Assembly: GCA_029213045.1 (NCBI GenBank)
Contig: JARGPN010000002.1
Span: 62,001-126,000 of the forward strand
DNA from: Alcanivoracaceae bacterium
Lineage (GTDB): Bacteria; Pseudomonadota; Gammaproteobacteria; Pseudomonadales; Alcanivoracaceae
Direction of reading: 5' to 3'
DNA length: 64,000 bases
Positions 26,230 through 34,157 of this stretch are shown here, in pieces. The notes beneath the pieces were generated by a model, which had not been told where the DNA came from, did not search any database, and saw only the letters and a list, made by a program, of their open reading frames with translations. The position numbers and the translations under genes were made by a program. Positions within the stretch are counted from its first letter, which is position 1. Each line of letters opens with the position of its first letter.

Positions 26230-26988
26230 TTAGTGATTCTTTACCCTATCCAGCACTTTCTTAATTTCCATATCTACCGGAGGCTTGGTCAGATAATCAT
26301 CACAACCTGCAAGGTCCGCGCGAACGCGGTCAATTTTTGTTGACTGGCCCGTTAACATGGCAATAAAGCTGTTATCTTTATTCTTCAGCTTACGACACAG
26401 CTCATAACCATCCATGCCGGGCATAATCACGTCGAGAAACACCACGTCATAGTGTTTGCCTGCTGCCATCTCCATGGCTTTCTCACCATTCTCTGCAAAA
26501 TCAATTTCCAGATTGGCAAAGCCTTTGGCGATTTCTTGCAGCTTGAATTTCATAAACTGGCGAGCAGGAAAGCTGTCATCAACCACTAACACATCAAGGG
26601 TCTTTCCAGCCGCACCATTGACTGTCTGGTGCTCAGAATCGGAAGTAATCAGCTCTAGAAGTTCAACAAACTTTTTAAACATGAGCGGACGTTTTATTGA
26701 TTTTCCGGAGGATGGCGTTGCCGAGGTATCCGTCGCCACCATAATGCCTACGCACGCGGGGCGTTGCTGGTGCAGGGCCTGCCAATTTTTCATCGACTCT
26801 TCGTCATCGGCGTTAATAAACACCAGATCGGCCTGATCTTCGGCGGTAGGTTCACCGAAGACAAAGCGATCATTTAACTCAGGGGCAATACGAAACATAC
26901 TTTTGATGACCAGAACCTCGCGCGGCTCCAGCCCTATATGAAAAATGCGCGAATGCGACTTCGTTGTCTGTCGGCTATCAAGTGCCAT
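26230..26988 (-). CDS. Two-part response regulator, first gene of chemosensory operon (252 aa)
   Basis: The C-terminal half (about 130-250) is a normal receiver: LDVLVVDDSFPARQFM, phospho-Asp in YDVVFLDVIMPGMDGYEL, AMLTGQST and Lys in DDYLTKPPVD. The N-terminal 115 residues (RIFHIGLEPREVLVIKSMFR; DLVFINADDEE) look like a degenerate receiver without the phosphorylation residues, as in PilG/PilH-like or PatA-like proteins. It has no DNA-binding or enzymatic output. ATG 26988 has AAGGAG at 7 bases. It leads the operon, 62 bp before the MCP, and is probably an output or adaptor regulator. Confidence 0.83.
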   Translation of the reverse strand: MALDSRQTTKSHSRIFHIGLEPREVLVIKSMFRIAPELNDRFVFGEPTAEDQADLVFINADDEESMKNWQALHQQRPACVGIMVATDTSATPSSGKSIKRPLMFKKFVELLELITSDSEHQTVNGAAGKTLDVLVVDDSFPARQFMKFKLQEIAKGFANLEIDFAENGEKAMEMAAGKHYDVVFLDVIMPGMDGYELCRKLKNKDNSFIAMLTGQSTKIDRVRADLAGCDDYLTKPPVDMEIKKVLDRVKNH

Positions 26989-27666
26989 GGCACATCTCCT
27001 TTGCTCTCATCCCGTCCAAAACCCAAAAAGGTGCGCATCCCGTAGTGAACGAAGTGCGCATCCCTAAATGACTCAGCTGTATACCGTTCCTAAACAAACG
27101 ATATGTGAAGTTCACGTCATGGAATAGCCGTCAAAAAAGCAGCAGTATTCGCAGTCCCCGCGTATATCATTGATTTTTATATAAATATATTTGCATAGCT
27201 GTATTTCTATGGGGACAGATGGTCTTCGGCATACGACTAACGGCCTAGTTCGGAGAATATACGTGCTGGCTAGGAAGGAGGGGTTATACGCAGAACAACA
27301 ATATTGATTAAAGACCTAAAAGAAAGCCGATGGGCGTTACCGCCCCACGCAAATCGACACGCCACCTTGGCTCACTGATTCACTTCAAAATAACACCAAG
27401 AAAACAAAGACAAAAATTGTCGCGCTTCTATTAGGCGAATCATTTGCCTTCTTTTTATCTTTCGATACCGTCTATACCGACAGCACTTTTTGTTTATTAG
27501 CTATGCCGAGCAGCAATTAGATCTTCATGAAAGTTGCTTCTACTTTATAGATCATTTATCGATCAGACGTTAGCATCGTCACTATTAAATACATACCGAG
27601 CTGCAACGTGTCATACCAATGAAGCATTGAATACTTCATTTCATCAGGTTTTTAGGAGAACTCAGA
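26989..27666. other. AT-rich intergenic region upstream of the chemosensory operon
   Basis: About 680 bp with no supportable gene. It contains a direct repeat GTGCGCATCCC at 27031-27041 and 27054-27064 (23 bp offset, two helical turns) and a perfect palindrome GTGAA-G-TTCAC at 27105-27115. A very AT-rich stretch lies near 27160-27200. These lie just upstream of the che operon and are plausible regulator sites. The right half, 27300-27660, shows nothing I recognise. Confidence 0.5.
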
Positions 27667-28050
27667 ATGATAAAATCTATTTCCCTCGCACTGCTGATAT
27701 TCCTTGCTGGCTGTGCGTCGAACCTTATTCAGCCTCAGCCAGACAGTATTTATAAAATCTCCTCGGGATTTGGGCAAAACACCCCGCCTACCTATATTCG
27801 CTTTTACGAAGACAAGACATATCGGTCATTAGATAATTTTCAGGGCGGCGATGATGAAGCGGTCAATATTCTGAGCAAGCGAGCTCATCAAGCAACATCT
27901 GCAGGGACCTACAAAGTGAGCGCAGAAAGCGTGATGCTTAACTGGCAAAAAGGAAACCTGACCGGAAGTAAACGATTGAGGGCGCGCAACGGCGAAATCA
28001 TCGGAACTCATGCAGGCTCTGACAAAATTGATCTGCTGCCTGTTCGGTAA
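27667..28050 (+). CDS. Small lipoprotein of unknown function (127 aa)
   Basis: A signal peptide with lipobox (LLIFLAGCAS, Cys16) is followed by about 110 residues of mixed beta character. Features are YIRFYEDKTYRSLDNF, AHQATSAGTYKVSAESVMLN and GSKRLRARNGEIIG. The layout resembles lipocalin-like or META-type periplasmic lipoproteins, but I do not recognise a family. ATG 27667 has TTAGGAGAA upstream (about 27653). It is followed after 110 bp by a beta-barrel gene on the same strand. Cotranscription is possible. Confidence 0.7.
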   Translation: MIKSISLALLIFLAGCASNLIQPQPDSIYKISSGFGQNTPPTYIRFYEDKTYRSLDNFQGGDDEAVNILSKRAHQATSAGTYKVSAESVMLNWQKGNLTGSKRLRARNGEIIGTHAGSDKIDLLPVR

Positions 28051-28160
28051 TGGTCAATACCATTTTCTGAAATTATTCAACTTTGTCGGCGTAAATATTG
28101 GATATCTTGGTTGATTCATTTAATCTACTTATTACAAAACTAAAACATGGAGAAGTGTTC

Positions 28161-28643
28161 GTGAAATTAAAAAATCTTGCCTTGCCAGTTGCACTAGTAT
28201 TTGGGGCTTTACCTGTTTTGTCGCAAGCCCAGTTGGCTAAAGGCGACAAGGAAGTTGGCGCAACGCTGCAGTACCAAAGCGTTGATTCTATCGATATCAC
28301 ATTACTGACCGGCAGTGTCGGTCAAATGTTTACTGACAAACTGTTGGGTAAGTTCGGTTTATCCATGGTCGACGCTGATGGCATGAAATCCACAGCATTA
28401 GCCGGCGAAGCTCAATATCTTCTCGGAGACGGCGGCGCCGATTTTATCCCGTACGTATTGGGTGGCCTTGCCATGTATGACAGCGATGCAGCAGAGGACA
28501 TTGAATTTGGTTTCTCTATCGGTGCGGGTCTCAAACAGTTTGTTAGCGAGCGCACTGCGGTGAACTATGAATTCCGCCACACAGCGTTACCTGATTTTGA
28601 TATTGATGGCATCACTATCGGTATTAACTTCTACTTCGATTAA
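28161..28643 (+). CDS. Small outer-membrane beta-barrel protein (160 aa)
   Basis: A signal peptide (VKLKNLALPVALVFGALPVL, cleaved after SQA) is followed by about 135 residues of alternating strands. It ends in a terminal strand with aromatic residues (ITIGINFYFD), the pattern of 8-stranded OmpA/OmpW-like barrels. GTG 28161 has GGAG at 8 bases. The ATG at 28098 would add an implausible head to the signal peptide and is rejected. Function is unknown. It is convergent with the CsgG-like gene and shares a strong terminator. Confidence 0.78.
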   Translation: MKLKNLALPVALVFGALPVLSQAQLAKGDKEVGATLQYQSVDSIDITLLTGSVGQMFTDKLLGKFGLSMVDADGMKSTALAGEAQYLLGDGGADFIPYVLGGLAMYDSDAAEDIEFGFSIGAGLKQFVSERTAVNYEFRHTALPDFDIDGITIGINFYFD

Positions 28644-28700
28644 TCGATATTAGTCAGTGGATGTCGCCTGGCATTATTTCACGCAAAAAATGTCGCGCAA

Positions 28701-28730
28701 AAAAAGAGCCTCTTCGGAGGCTCTTTTTTT
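28701..28730. terminator. Bidirectional terminator between beta-barrel gene and envelope operon
   Basis: AAAAAGAGCCTC-TTCG-GAGGCTCTTTTTTT: a 12 bp stem with a stable UUCG loop, flanked by A- and T-runs, 57 bp after one stop and 20 bp before the other. Confidence 0.93.
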
Positions 28731-28749
28731 AGGCATTCAAGAGTGCAGC

Positions 28750-29892
28750 CTATTGCGACGCATCCTCACGGCTTCGAACAATACTGTAAACACCGATAAC
28801 GTCTTTTTTATAGCCAATCAGCAATACATCTTGATCGCCGATACGCTTATACAGCAGTGAAGCTTTTTTCGGTGCATCCGGAATGCTAATTTTCGCTAAT
28901 TCCTGACCACGCTCAATATCCCACAGGAACAAATAATTTCCCGTTACCGCGGCAAGATAGCGCCAGTTATAGATAAAATCACAATCCAACACTTGGGATG
29001 TGCCGTACTCGCCTTGCGCACGTTTCGACACAGACGCCGTCTCGAAGGCATTCAATTCTTTCTTTTCATCTAACGCGAGCACGTGCACAACGGATCCGTA
29101 TAAGCGCTGCGGCTGCCGCCCTAAATCGGTATCACGAATATAACCAGCTACGGCAGCGACGCTGCCCGAAAGTGCTTTCACGCTGCACGTGGCACTTTCT
29201 TTCAGCCAGGTTTCATCCTTCAGCGATGCCAGCGCAATTTCATCTTTAGTGAGTTGTTCGCGCGGCTTGCCAAAACGAACGGTGGTGGTGACATCACTTG
29301 GCTCAAGCGAAAAATTAATGGACCGCGGCTTGGCAAAATCCACCACCTCTAGCCCCACAGAGCTTGCTGCGATGTCAACGGCACGCTGCACGGCATTAAC
29401 CACCGCGGCTGCCGCAGTAACACCGTCAGACGCTGGATTGCCGGGCGCGCCCATGGGCGATGTAGTCGTCGCCTTGACCTTTGCGTCCGCGCCGACAAAA
29501 CGTAAATCAGCCTGTGCCGTTGCGGTGAACGTATTGGCCAAGCCATTGGCCGAGTCTGCGGTGAGATAAAGCACTAACAGTCCGTCGACATCATACTGGC
29601 CTGCGTTCTCAACAAAGCTTTCCGCGGTGATTAAAAATCCAGGGTCTTCAAGTTGCTTCCATACATCTTTCAATTCATTTGCTTTGTCCTGATCCAATAC
29701 CGTCAGACCGTTATCCAACAAAATATTTTCCAGTCGAGTTTGTGCAGATCTCTGTAAACCGGACGCGATGCCCGATTGCGGATAGATCAATACTGCAACC
29801 TTATCCATCATTGCAATATTGGTTGCAGCGGTGGCCCATGACGCACACGAGATGCAAACCAGCGCCAAACACTTAATCAACAAAAGCCTCAC
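28750..29892 (-). CDS. CsgG/TolB-like periplasmic protein of unknown function (380 aa)
   Basis: The signal peptide is VRLLLIKCLALVCISCASW-ATA. An N-terminal half of alpha/beta type follows (DKVAVLIYPQSGIASGLQRS; RLENILLDNGLTVLDQDKAN; YDVDGLLVLYLT), resembling the nucleotide-binding-like fold of CsgG, FlgT-middle or LpoB-type envelope proteins. The C-terminal half (about 230-380) has VAAVAGYIRD and YLAAVTGNYLFLWDIERGQE, like beta-propeller blades. GTG 29892 has AGGAG at 7 bases and starts 4 bp after the upstream stop. The frame is open to 29949, but that part lies inside the previous gene. It is the last gene of the envelope operon. Confidence 0.7.
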   Translation of the reverse strand: MRLLLIKCLALVCISCASWATAATNIAMMDKVAVLIYPQSGIASGLQRSAQTRLENILLDNGLTVLDQDKANELKDVWKQLEDPGFLITAESFVENAGQYDVDGLLVLYLTADSANGLANTFTATAQADLRFVGADAKVKATTTSPMGAPGNPASDGVTAAAAVVNAVQRAVDIAASSVGLEVVDFAKPRSINFSLEPSDVTTTVRFGKPREQLTKDEIALASLKDETWLKESATCSVKALSGSVAAVAGYIRDTDLGRQPQRLYGSVVHVLALDEKKELNAFETASVSKRAQGEYGTSQVLDCDFIYNWRYLAAVTGNYLFLWDIERGQELAKISIPDAPKKASLLYKRIGDQDVLLIGYKKDVIGVYSIVRSREDASQ

Positions 29893-29896
29893 GTTC

Positions 29897-31366
29897 TCAC
29901 TCCTGATACAGATATTCTTGCGTTTTCTTTTCCCAACGCTTGACGACATTCAGGCTTAGCACATCCATCGCCATGTCCGCAGAAATCGGATTCCAGCCGC
30001 CAACGCCAGCAAAGCTATCACCTAGCTCTACGCCAATGTCGTTGACTAGATAATTCGACATCTTGCCTTCAAATTGAAAATCTTTGCCGGCTGGATTCTT
30101 GCTATTACTGCGAGTCTTCATCTGTCCGTCGGCCGCCACTAATAGCAGCATCTGCTCAGTCTCAATGTCGTCATTGCTGGCTTGTGCCAACAGCGCCGTG
30201 ACTTCGGACGCGGATTTCTGACTGCGAATCACCACCGCCCCGTGTTGCTTGAGTATCGCGGTAATTTCCTGACAGGGCTTCTCCCAAAGTGCAGCGCTTC
30301 CATTAATTTTTTGCACACAGGCAAGCTCGACTTTCTGCCCCTCGAACTGCTTTCGCCAACTGAGTTTTTTTAATTGCGCAGGACTGCAATGCAAGTCGTA
30401 GGACGCTTCATCGGCCCGCGTGCGCCATCCCTCCAAGTAGGAGTTGTCCATCACCATCTGATATTGAAGCAAGGCGCCGCAGCCGTTGTTTTCAGATTTT
30501 TCCATTTCGGCAATCCGAAATGCCGATTTCTCGGCCACCGCGTATTCACTTTCTTCAAAGGGGTAATCGGCTTTTAAACGAATGAGCTTTTCCAACGCCT
30601 GCTTTTTCATTTTATTTTTTCGGTTGCGATTAGGCTCGCTGGCAATCTTGTTCGCTAGCGCATCTACTTCGGCAAACACAGCGGTCGAATCTCGCAAGAG
30701 ATGTTGCCTTTTGTTAAGCGAGTCTAGGCGACGCTGAAATAGCCGAACATAATATTCTTGGCCTTCTGACTCAGGCAGTAAGGAAAAATTGATTTGGCTT
30801 GCCATGTCGACGGCGGTGTCGCTGGCAATCACACGATCGGCCAACACAACGCTCTCGTCCGCAGCTTTTTCATCCAGCGCAATGGCTTTCGCCAAAAGCC
30901 CTTGCTGTAATTTCTTTTCGCGTTGGGTTTGCACGAATTCACGCGGCACAACCGCGAGCACCCACACTACACAGCTGTCTCGGTCTAGCCAGTTATCGCG
31001 GAAGGTGACATTTTCAAGAGATGCGTTCGCCGTAGTATTCACCAGCGACTCCACATTTTCCTCTAGGTAAGTCTTTCCACCGGTTTTCATTTCCTGCTGA
31101 CGAATAGAGAGCTCGCTCTTTACGTCTACTTTGATCGTAGTGGCAAGGTTCGCCAACGCATTTTGCTGCGCTTTTTCGAGCTGCTTGGCAGATTTCTTTT
31201 CATATTCCTGCAGGCCCACGCCGACGTAAAACCCTTCAATATTAACGGCGCTGTCCACCCATGACGGTTTGGCGGCTGGGGGAAGAAAGTCGCACTTCCT
31301 TTTTGCCACTGCTGGCGCCGAAATGAAAACCCCAACGGCCAACAGCGCCCATATTAGCTTTTTCAT
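29897..31366 (-). CDS. LPP20-domain secreted protein (489 aa)
   Basis: A signal peptide (cleaved after APAVA) precedes an LPP20-type module in the first 150 residues: KPSWVDSAVNIEGFYVGVG, KAQQNALANLATTIKVDVKS and CVVWVLAVVPREF. A long helical, Lys-rich middle (about 170-300) and a C-terminal alpha/beta domain (QEITAILKQHGAVVIRSQKS; MLLLVAADGQMKTRS) that again resembles CsgG/TolB-N folds complete it. The layout recalls FlgT-like envelope proteins. There is no lipobox, so it is periplasmic. It starts 6 bp after the FecR gene stop and is followed by the CsgG-like gene. Confidence 0.75.
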   Translation of the reverse strand: MKKLIWALLAVGVFISAPAVAKRKCDFLPPAAKPSWVDSAVNIEGFYVGVGLQEYEKKSAKQLEKAQQNALANLATTIKVDVKSELSIRQQEMKTGGKTYLEENVESLVNTTANASLENVTFRDNWLDRDSCVVWVLAVVPREFVQTQREKKLQQGLLAKAIALDEKAADESVVLADRVIASDTAVDMASQINFSLLPESEGQEYYVRLFQRRLDSLNKRQHLLRDSTAVFAEVDALANKIASEPNRNRKNKMKKQALEKLIRLKADYPFEESEYAVAEKSAFRIAEMEKSENNGCGALLQYQMVMDNSYLEGWRTRADEASYDLHCSPAQLKKLSWRKQFEGQKVELACVQKINGSAALWEKPCQEITAILKQHGAVVIRSQKSASEVTALLAQASNDDIETEQMLLLVAADGQMKTRSNSKNPAGKDFQFEGKMSNYLVNDIGVELGDSFAGVGGWNPISADMAMDVLSLNVVKRWEKKTQEYLYQE

Positions 31367-31372
31367 ATTGGA

Positions 31373-32146
31373 TTACTCGCCTTCTGGTGAGGCGGCCATC
31401 TCTTTCTCCACCTGTTTTAGAATCGACTCCAGCTCGGAAATAAGCGCGGCAGTCTTATCGTCGATGGATTGATAGCTAACGCTCTCTCCGTCGAAACTCA
31501 CTGATTGGTTTGGCTGAATAAAAAATTCTTGCTTGAAGCGCTCGAACGCTTTTTTCTGACTTTCTTGGTACGCTTTGAAGTCGTCTTTTTGAAAGCTATC
31601 GAAGAGATCTTTTTGCGCTGCCTGGAATTCTTGGAAGGTCATGTCGTCTGGATAGTCGGCGATGGAAAATGATTTTCCCTCATTGGCACTGACATTAATC
31701 AGGCCTTCGGTCAGTGCTACTTGGCCTGCGTCACCGTCTAGATCAACTAGAAAGCGGGTACCACGAATCCCCAGCGTTGCCACTGTGGTATTCACGCCGT
31801 AATTCCTGCCGCGAGACTCTGCCGCAGACGGAATTTTGCTCAGCACGTAGTAAGCCGCGCCACGTAGGTGATCAAAAAAACCGGCCTCTTTAATACGCAT
31901 TTCACTGTTAGCGCCCAACACGCTTGCCAAACCATCGCTATTCTTTACTAGGGCGCGACTGTCCTCGCCAACCCTGATTGATTCGCCGTAATCAATTTCG
32001 TCGCCAGTCTTTCCCGCTTTTTTTACGCTGCCATCTTCAGCCAACAGTTCTACGTAGCCCTTTACATACAGCAAATCGGCGGCGACGGTGAATCCCGAGA
32101 CGCTGCACAAGCATAATAACCACAAGCCTTTCATCCATGTCTTCAC
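31373..32146 (-). CDS. FecR-domain protein with aromatic/Gln helical repeats (257 aa)
   Basis: A signal peptide (VKTWMKGLWLLCLCSVSGF, cleaved near VAA) precedes a FecR domain (about 25-160; VGEDSRALVKNSDGLASVLG and VATLGIRGTRFLVDLDGD). A striking helix then places aromatics and Gln in an 11-residue pattern (FQEFQAAQKDLF; DFKAYQESQKKAFERF), about residues 171-209. A C-terminal coiled segment (AALISELESILKQVEKEM) ends the protein. GTG 32146 has GGGAG at 8 bases and is preferred to ATG 32164. The helical motif recurs in two neighbouring proteins, which suggests a complex. Confidence 0.8.
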   Translation of the reverse strand: MKTWMKGLWLLCLCSVSGFTVAADLLYVKGYVELLAEDGSVKKAGKTGDEIDYGESIRVGEDSRALVKNSDGLASVLGANSEMRIKEAGFFDHLRGAAYYVLSKIPSAAESRGRNYGVNTTVATLGIRGTRFLVDLDGDAGQVALTEGLINVSANEGKSFSIADYPDDMTFQEFQAAQKDLFDSFQKDDFKAYQESQKKAFERFKQEFFIQPNQSVSFDGESVSYQSIDDKTAALISELESILKQVEKEMAASPEGE

Positions 32147-32182
32147 TGTCTGATCTCCCGCCATTTATTCGTTTCTGCCACG

Positions 32183-32554
32183 CTAAAGGGGCTTAATAAG
32201 GACATATACATCGCCTGAATTTGGATTCAGCCAAAACTGTTCCACCCGTGCTTTTACTTCTGTTTTTTCCAGCGTAACGCGAGTGTTTTGTGAAGCATTT
32301 GATCCCGCGCGCGTGCCACTTTCATATTCATTAATCAGCAGCACACTTTCAATTGAGATGCCGCGCTGCGATGCCAGCTCTTGTCGCGCACGCGCGACCG
32401 CGAGTTTTCGTTGCGCATGCACACCTTGAAAATGCGTACCGGCAGCGCCCACCACGCCATCGCCCGGATTATTTATCCATGTCGGCGCCGCGCTCTGCTT
32501 GGTGGCGCATGCGGTGGTCAACATCAGCACGGCTACCATTAATAATCGCGTCAC
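32183..32554 (-). CDS. Small LPP20-family lipoprotein (123 aa)
   Basis: The lipobox (VLMLTTACAT, Cys16) is followed by an LPP20-like core. Features are PTWINNPGDGVVGAAG, AQRKLAVARARQELASQRGI, TRVTLEKTEVKARVEQFWL and DVYVLIKPL. It is an outer-membrane lipoprotein by lipobox and family. The Ala at +2 also fits outer-membrane sorting. The start is GTG with AGGAG 6 bases upstream. It sits between the transglutaminase-like and FecR genes in a tightly packed operon. Confidence 0.82.
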   Translation of the reverse strand: MTRLLMVAVLMLTTACATKQSAAPTWINNPGDGVVGAAGTHFQGVHAQRKLAVARARQELASQRGISIESVLLINEYESGTRAGSNASQNTRVTLEKTEVKARVEQFWLNPNSGDVYVLIKPL

Positions 32555-32592
32555 TGCCTTCTCCTAAGTTTCGTTGACACCCAGCCTCGTCT

Positions 32593-34074
32593 TCACAGCA
32601 TGACTGGAATAGCTGTCGGCGCTACTTTTTCGTACTGAGGCATCACCATGCCAGCGTCGGCACCAATGTAAGTTGGGTCGGCAACATTATAGATCTGTCC
32701 GCGGTATTCAATTCGCGCGCTTGGCAACGGCGCTTCCAATAACACGGCCGTGGCAACATGCCCCGGGTACAGCAAACCAATGACTGGCACATCAACAAGA
32801 TTGCGCGCCAACCACGCAAATAACACGGCGCGGTCTTCGCAATCTGAATAGGGATAATGAAGCGTTTCTTCAATCAGTAAATAATTCTCATAGCCAAAAC
32901 CCTCACCATCAGTTTTGTAGTCAAACGCTTTTTGCGCGAACCTCAGCAGGAAGTTAACAGCTTCATCCTGAGGTAATTTTTCGACAATAGGCCGCAGCTG
33001 ATCAAGCAACTCGTTGGCAGTGCGTTGACTGGGCTGGGAATCAAAATAAAACTCAAAGTCGGTTTGCGGGTACGACGCGAGGAATTCAATTTTATTTGCG
33101 TCGTAGTGCGCAGTTAACGCATAGGGCTTCCCACGAAACTCAAAGGTTAGCTTTCGCTCTCGCCACTTTCCGGAATCCATCTGCGTATGATCGTTGCGTA
33201 ACTCCAGCAGTTTATTTGCACCAGGGTACGCACCTTCGTAGGTGGTAAGATTCGGCACCGCTGCTCCCGGCGCTAGCAAGTCGATAAAGTAACGCTGGTT
33301 ATCAATTTTCAAGTACTGCGCTTCGTATACCATTTGCCCCGTAGGCAAATACAAATGCATTCTGTCCTCGGAAAAGCCCACCTTGCAGCGATAGCCGAGG
33401 CGGGTAAGCAGGAACCATTGCAGTAACACTTGTTTGTCCTGATTGTTTGGAAAAACTTCAGCGGCGTAACTGCGCACCAGTTGCATTAACGCCCAATCGT
33501 TATAGCCACTTTGCTGTCCGCGCAATTCAATTGCCTGTAATAATGGCTCAACCGGCAGAGGCGCAGCCGCTTTCCAAAAATCAGCCACTGATTTGCTTGA
33601 TCGTCTACTAAACGCGATCTGGCTCAAGCCATTAACCTGCGGGAGCGAAACCTGTACACCGTAGAATGAAAGTTGAATGGACGGCACCGATGGCGTCGCG
33701 GAAGGAGGCAACGGGCTCGGCTTTGGGGGCGGCTTCACCGCCGGCGGCTTTGTGATAACAGGTTTTGGCTGAGGCTCTGGTGTAGGCGCTGGTTTTACCG
33801 GTATGACAGGCAGGGAGGGCGGCGCTACATCTGGTGCAATGGGCATGTGCACCGGCTTGGGAGCTGTGTCCCTGACGACACCCGAATATGCCTTAAAAGA
33901 CGTCCACTGACCTTCAAGGTAGCCCACAAACGCCTGATCTTGCGCCGATAGGTAGCCCGAGAAATCCGCCTTCTGCTGTGCCCGCCACGCGGCGTAGTCA
34001 TCGTCGGCTGAACCCGCAACCCCAGACAACAGCCCAATAAAACCCGCTAAGCACCACTTCCGGCTCAGTCTCAT
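32593..34074 (-). CDS. Secreted transglutaminase-like protein with Pro-rich linker (493 aa)
   Basis: A signal peptide (LAGFIGLLSGVAGSA) is followed by an aromatic/Gln helical repeat (residues 27-63). A Pro-rich linker runs about 85-130 (PPSLPVIPVKPAPTPEP). The C-terminal region holds a transglutaminase-like catalytic triad: Cys in YSDCEDRAVLFAWLARNL, His in LYPGHVATAVLLE and Asp in NVADPTYIGADAG. The fold may act as a peptidase or amide-bond enzyme in the periplasm. ATG 34074 follows AGGT at 6 bases. The frame is open to 34125 without a better site. The hairpin at 34125-34146 lies just before it. Confidence 0.82.
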   Translation of the reverse strand: MRLSRKWCLAGFIGLLSGVAGSADDDYAAWRAQQKADFSGYLSAQDQAFVGYLEGQWTSFKAYSGVVRDTAPKPVHMPIAPDVAPPSLPVIPVKPAPTPEPQPKPVITKPPAVKPPPKPSPLPPSATPSVPSIQLSFYGVQVSLPQVNGLSQIAFSRRSSKSVADFWKAAAPLPVEPLLQAIELRGQQSGYNDWALMQLVRSYAAEVFPNNQDKQVLLQWFLLTRLGYRCKVGFSEDRMHLYLPTGQMVYEAQYLKIDNQRYFIDLLAPGAAVPNLTTYEGAYPGANKLLELRNDHTQMDSGKWRERKLTFEFRGKPYALTAHYDANKIEFLASYPQTDFEFYFDSQPSQRTANELLDQLRPIVEKLPQDEAVNFLLRFAQKAFDYKTDGEGFGYENYLLIEETLHYPYSDCEDRAVLFAWLARNLVDVPVIGLLYPGHVATAVLLEAPLPSARIEYRGQIYNVADPTYIGADAGMVMPQYEKVAPTAIPVML

Positions 34075-34124
34075 GTGCATACCTGCAAATTGTCGTGACG
34101 AGAAAACCGTACGGAAGAAAAGCA

Positions 34125-34146
34125 AACGGGGCCATTTGGCCCCGTT
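34125..34146 (-). terminator. Hairpin between LPP20 lipoprotein and transglutaminase-like gene
   Basis: AACGGGGCC-ATTT-GGCCCCGTT, a 9 bp GC-rich stem. On the minus strand it is followed by TTGCTTTTCTT, a moderate U-rich tail. It probably ends or attenuates transcription from the upstream lipoprotein gene, leaving reduced read-through into the rest of the cluster. Confidence 0.7.
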
Positions 34147-34157
34147 GCTACAGACAG

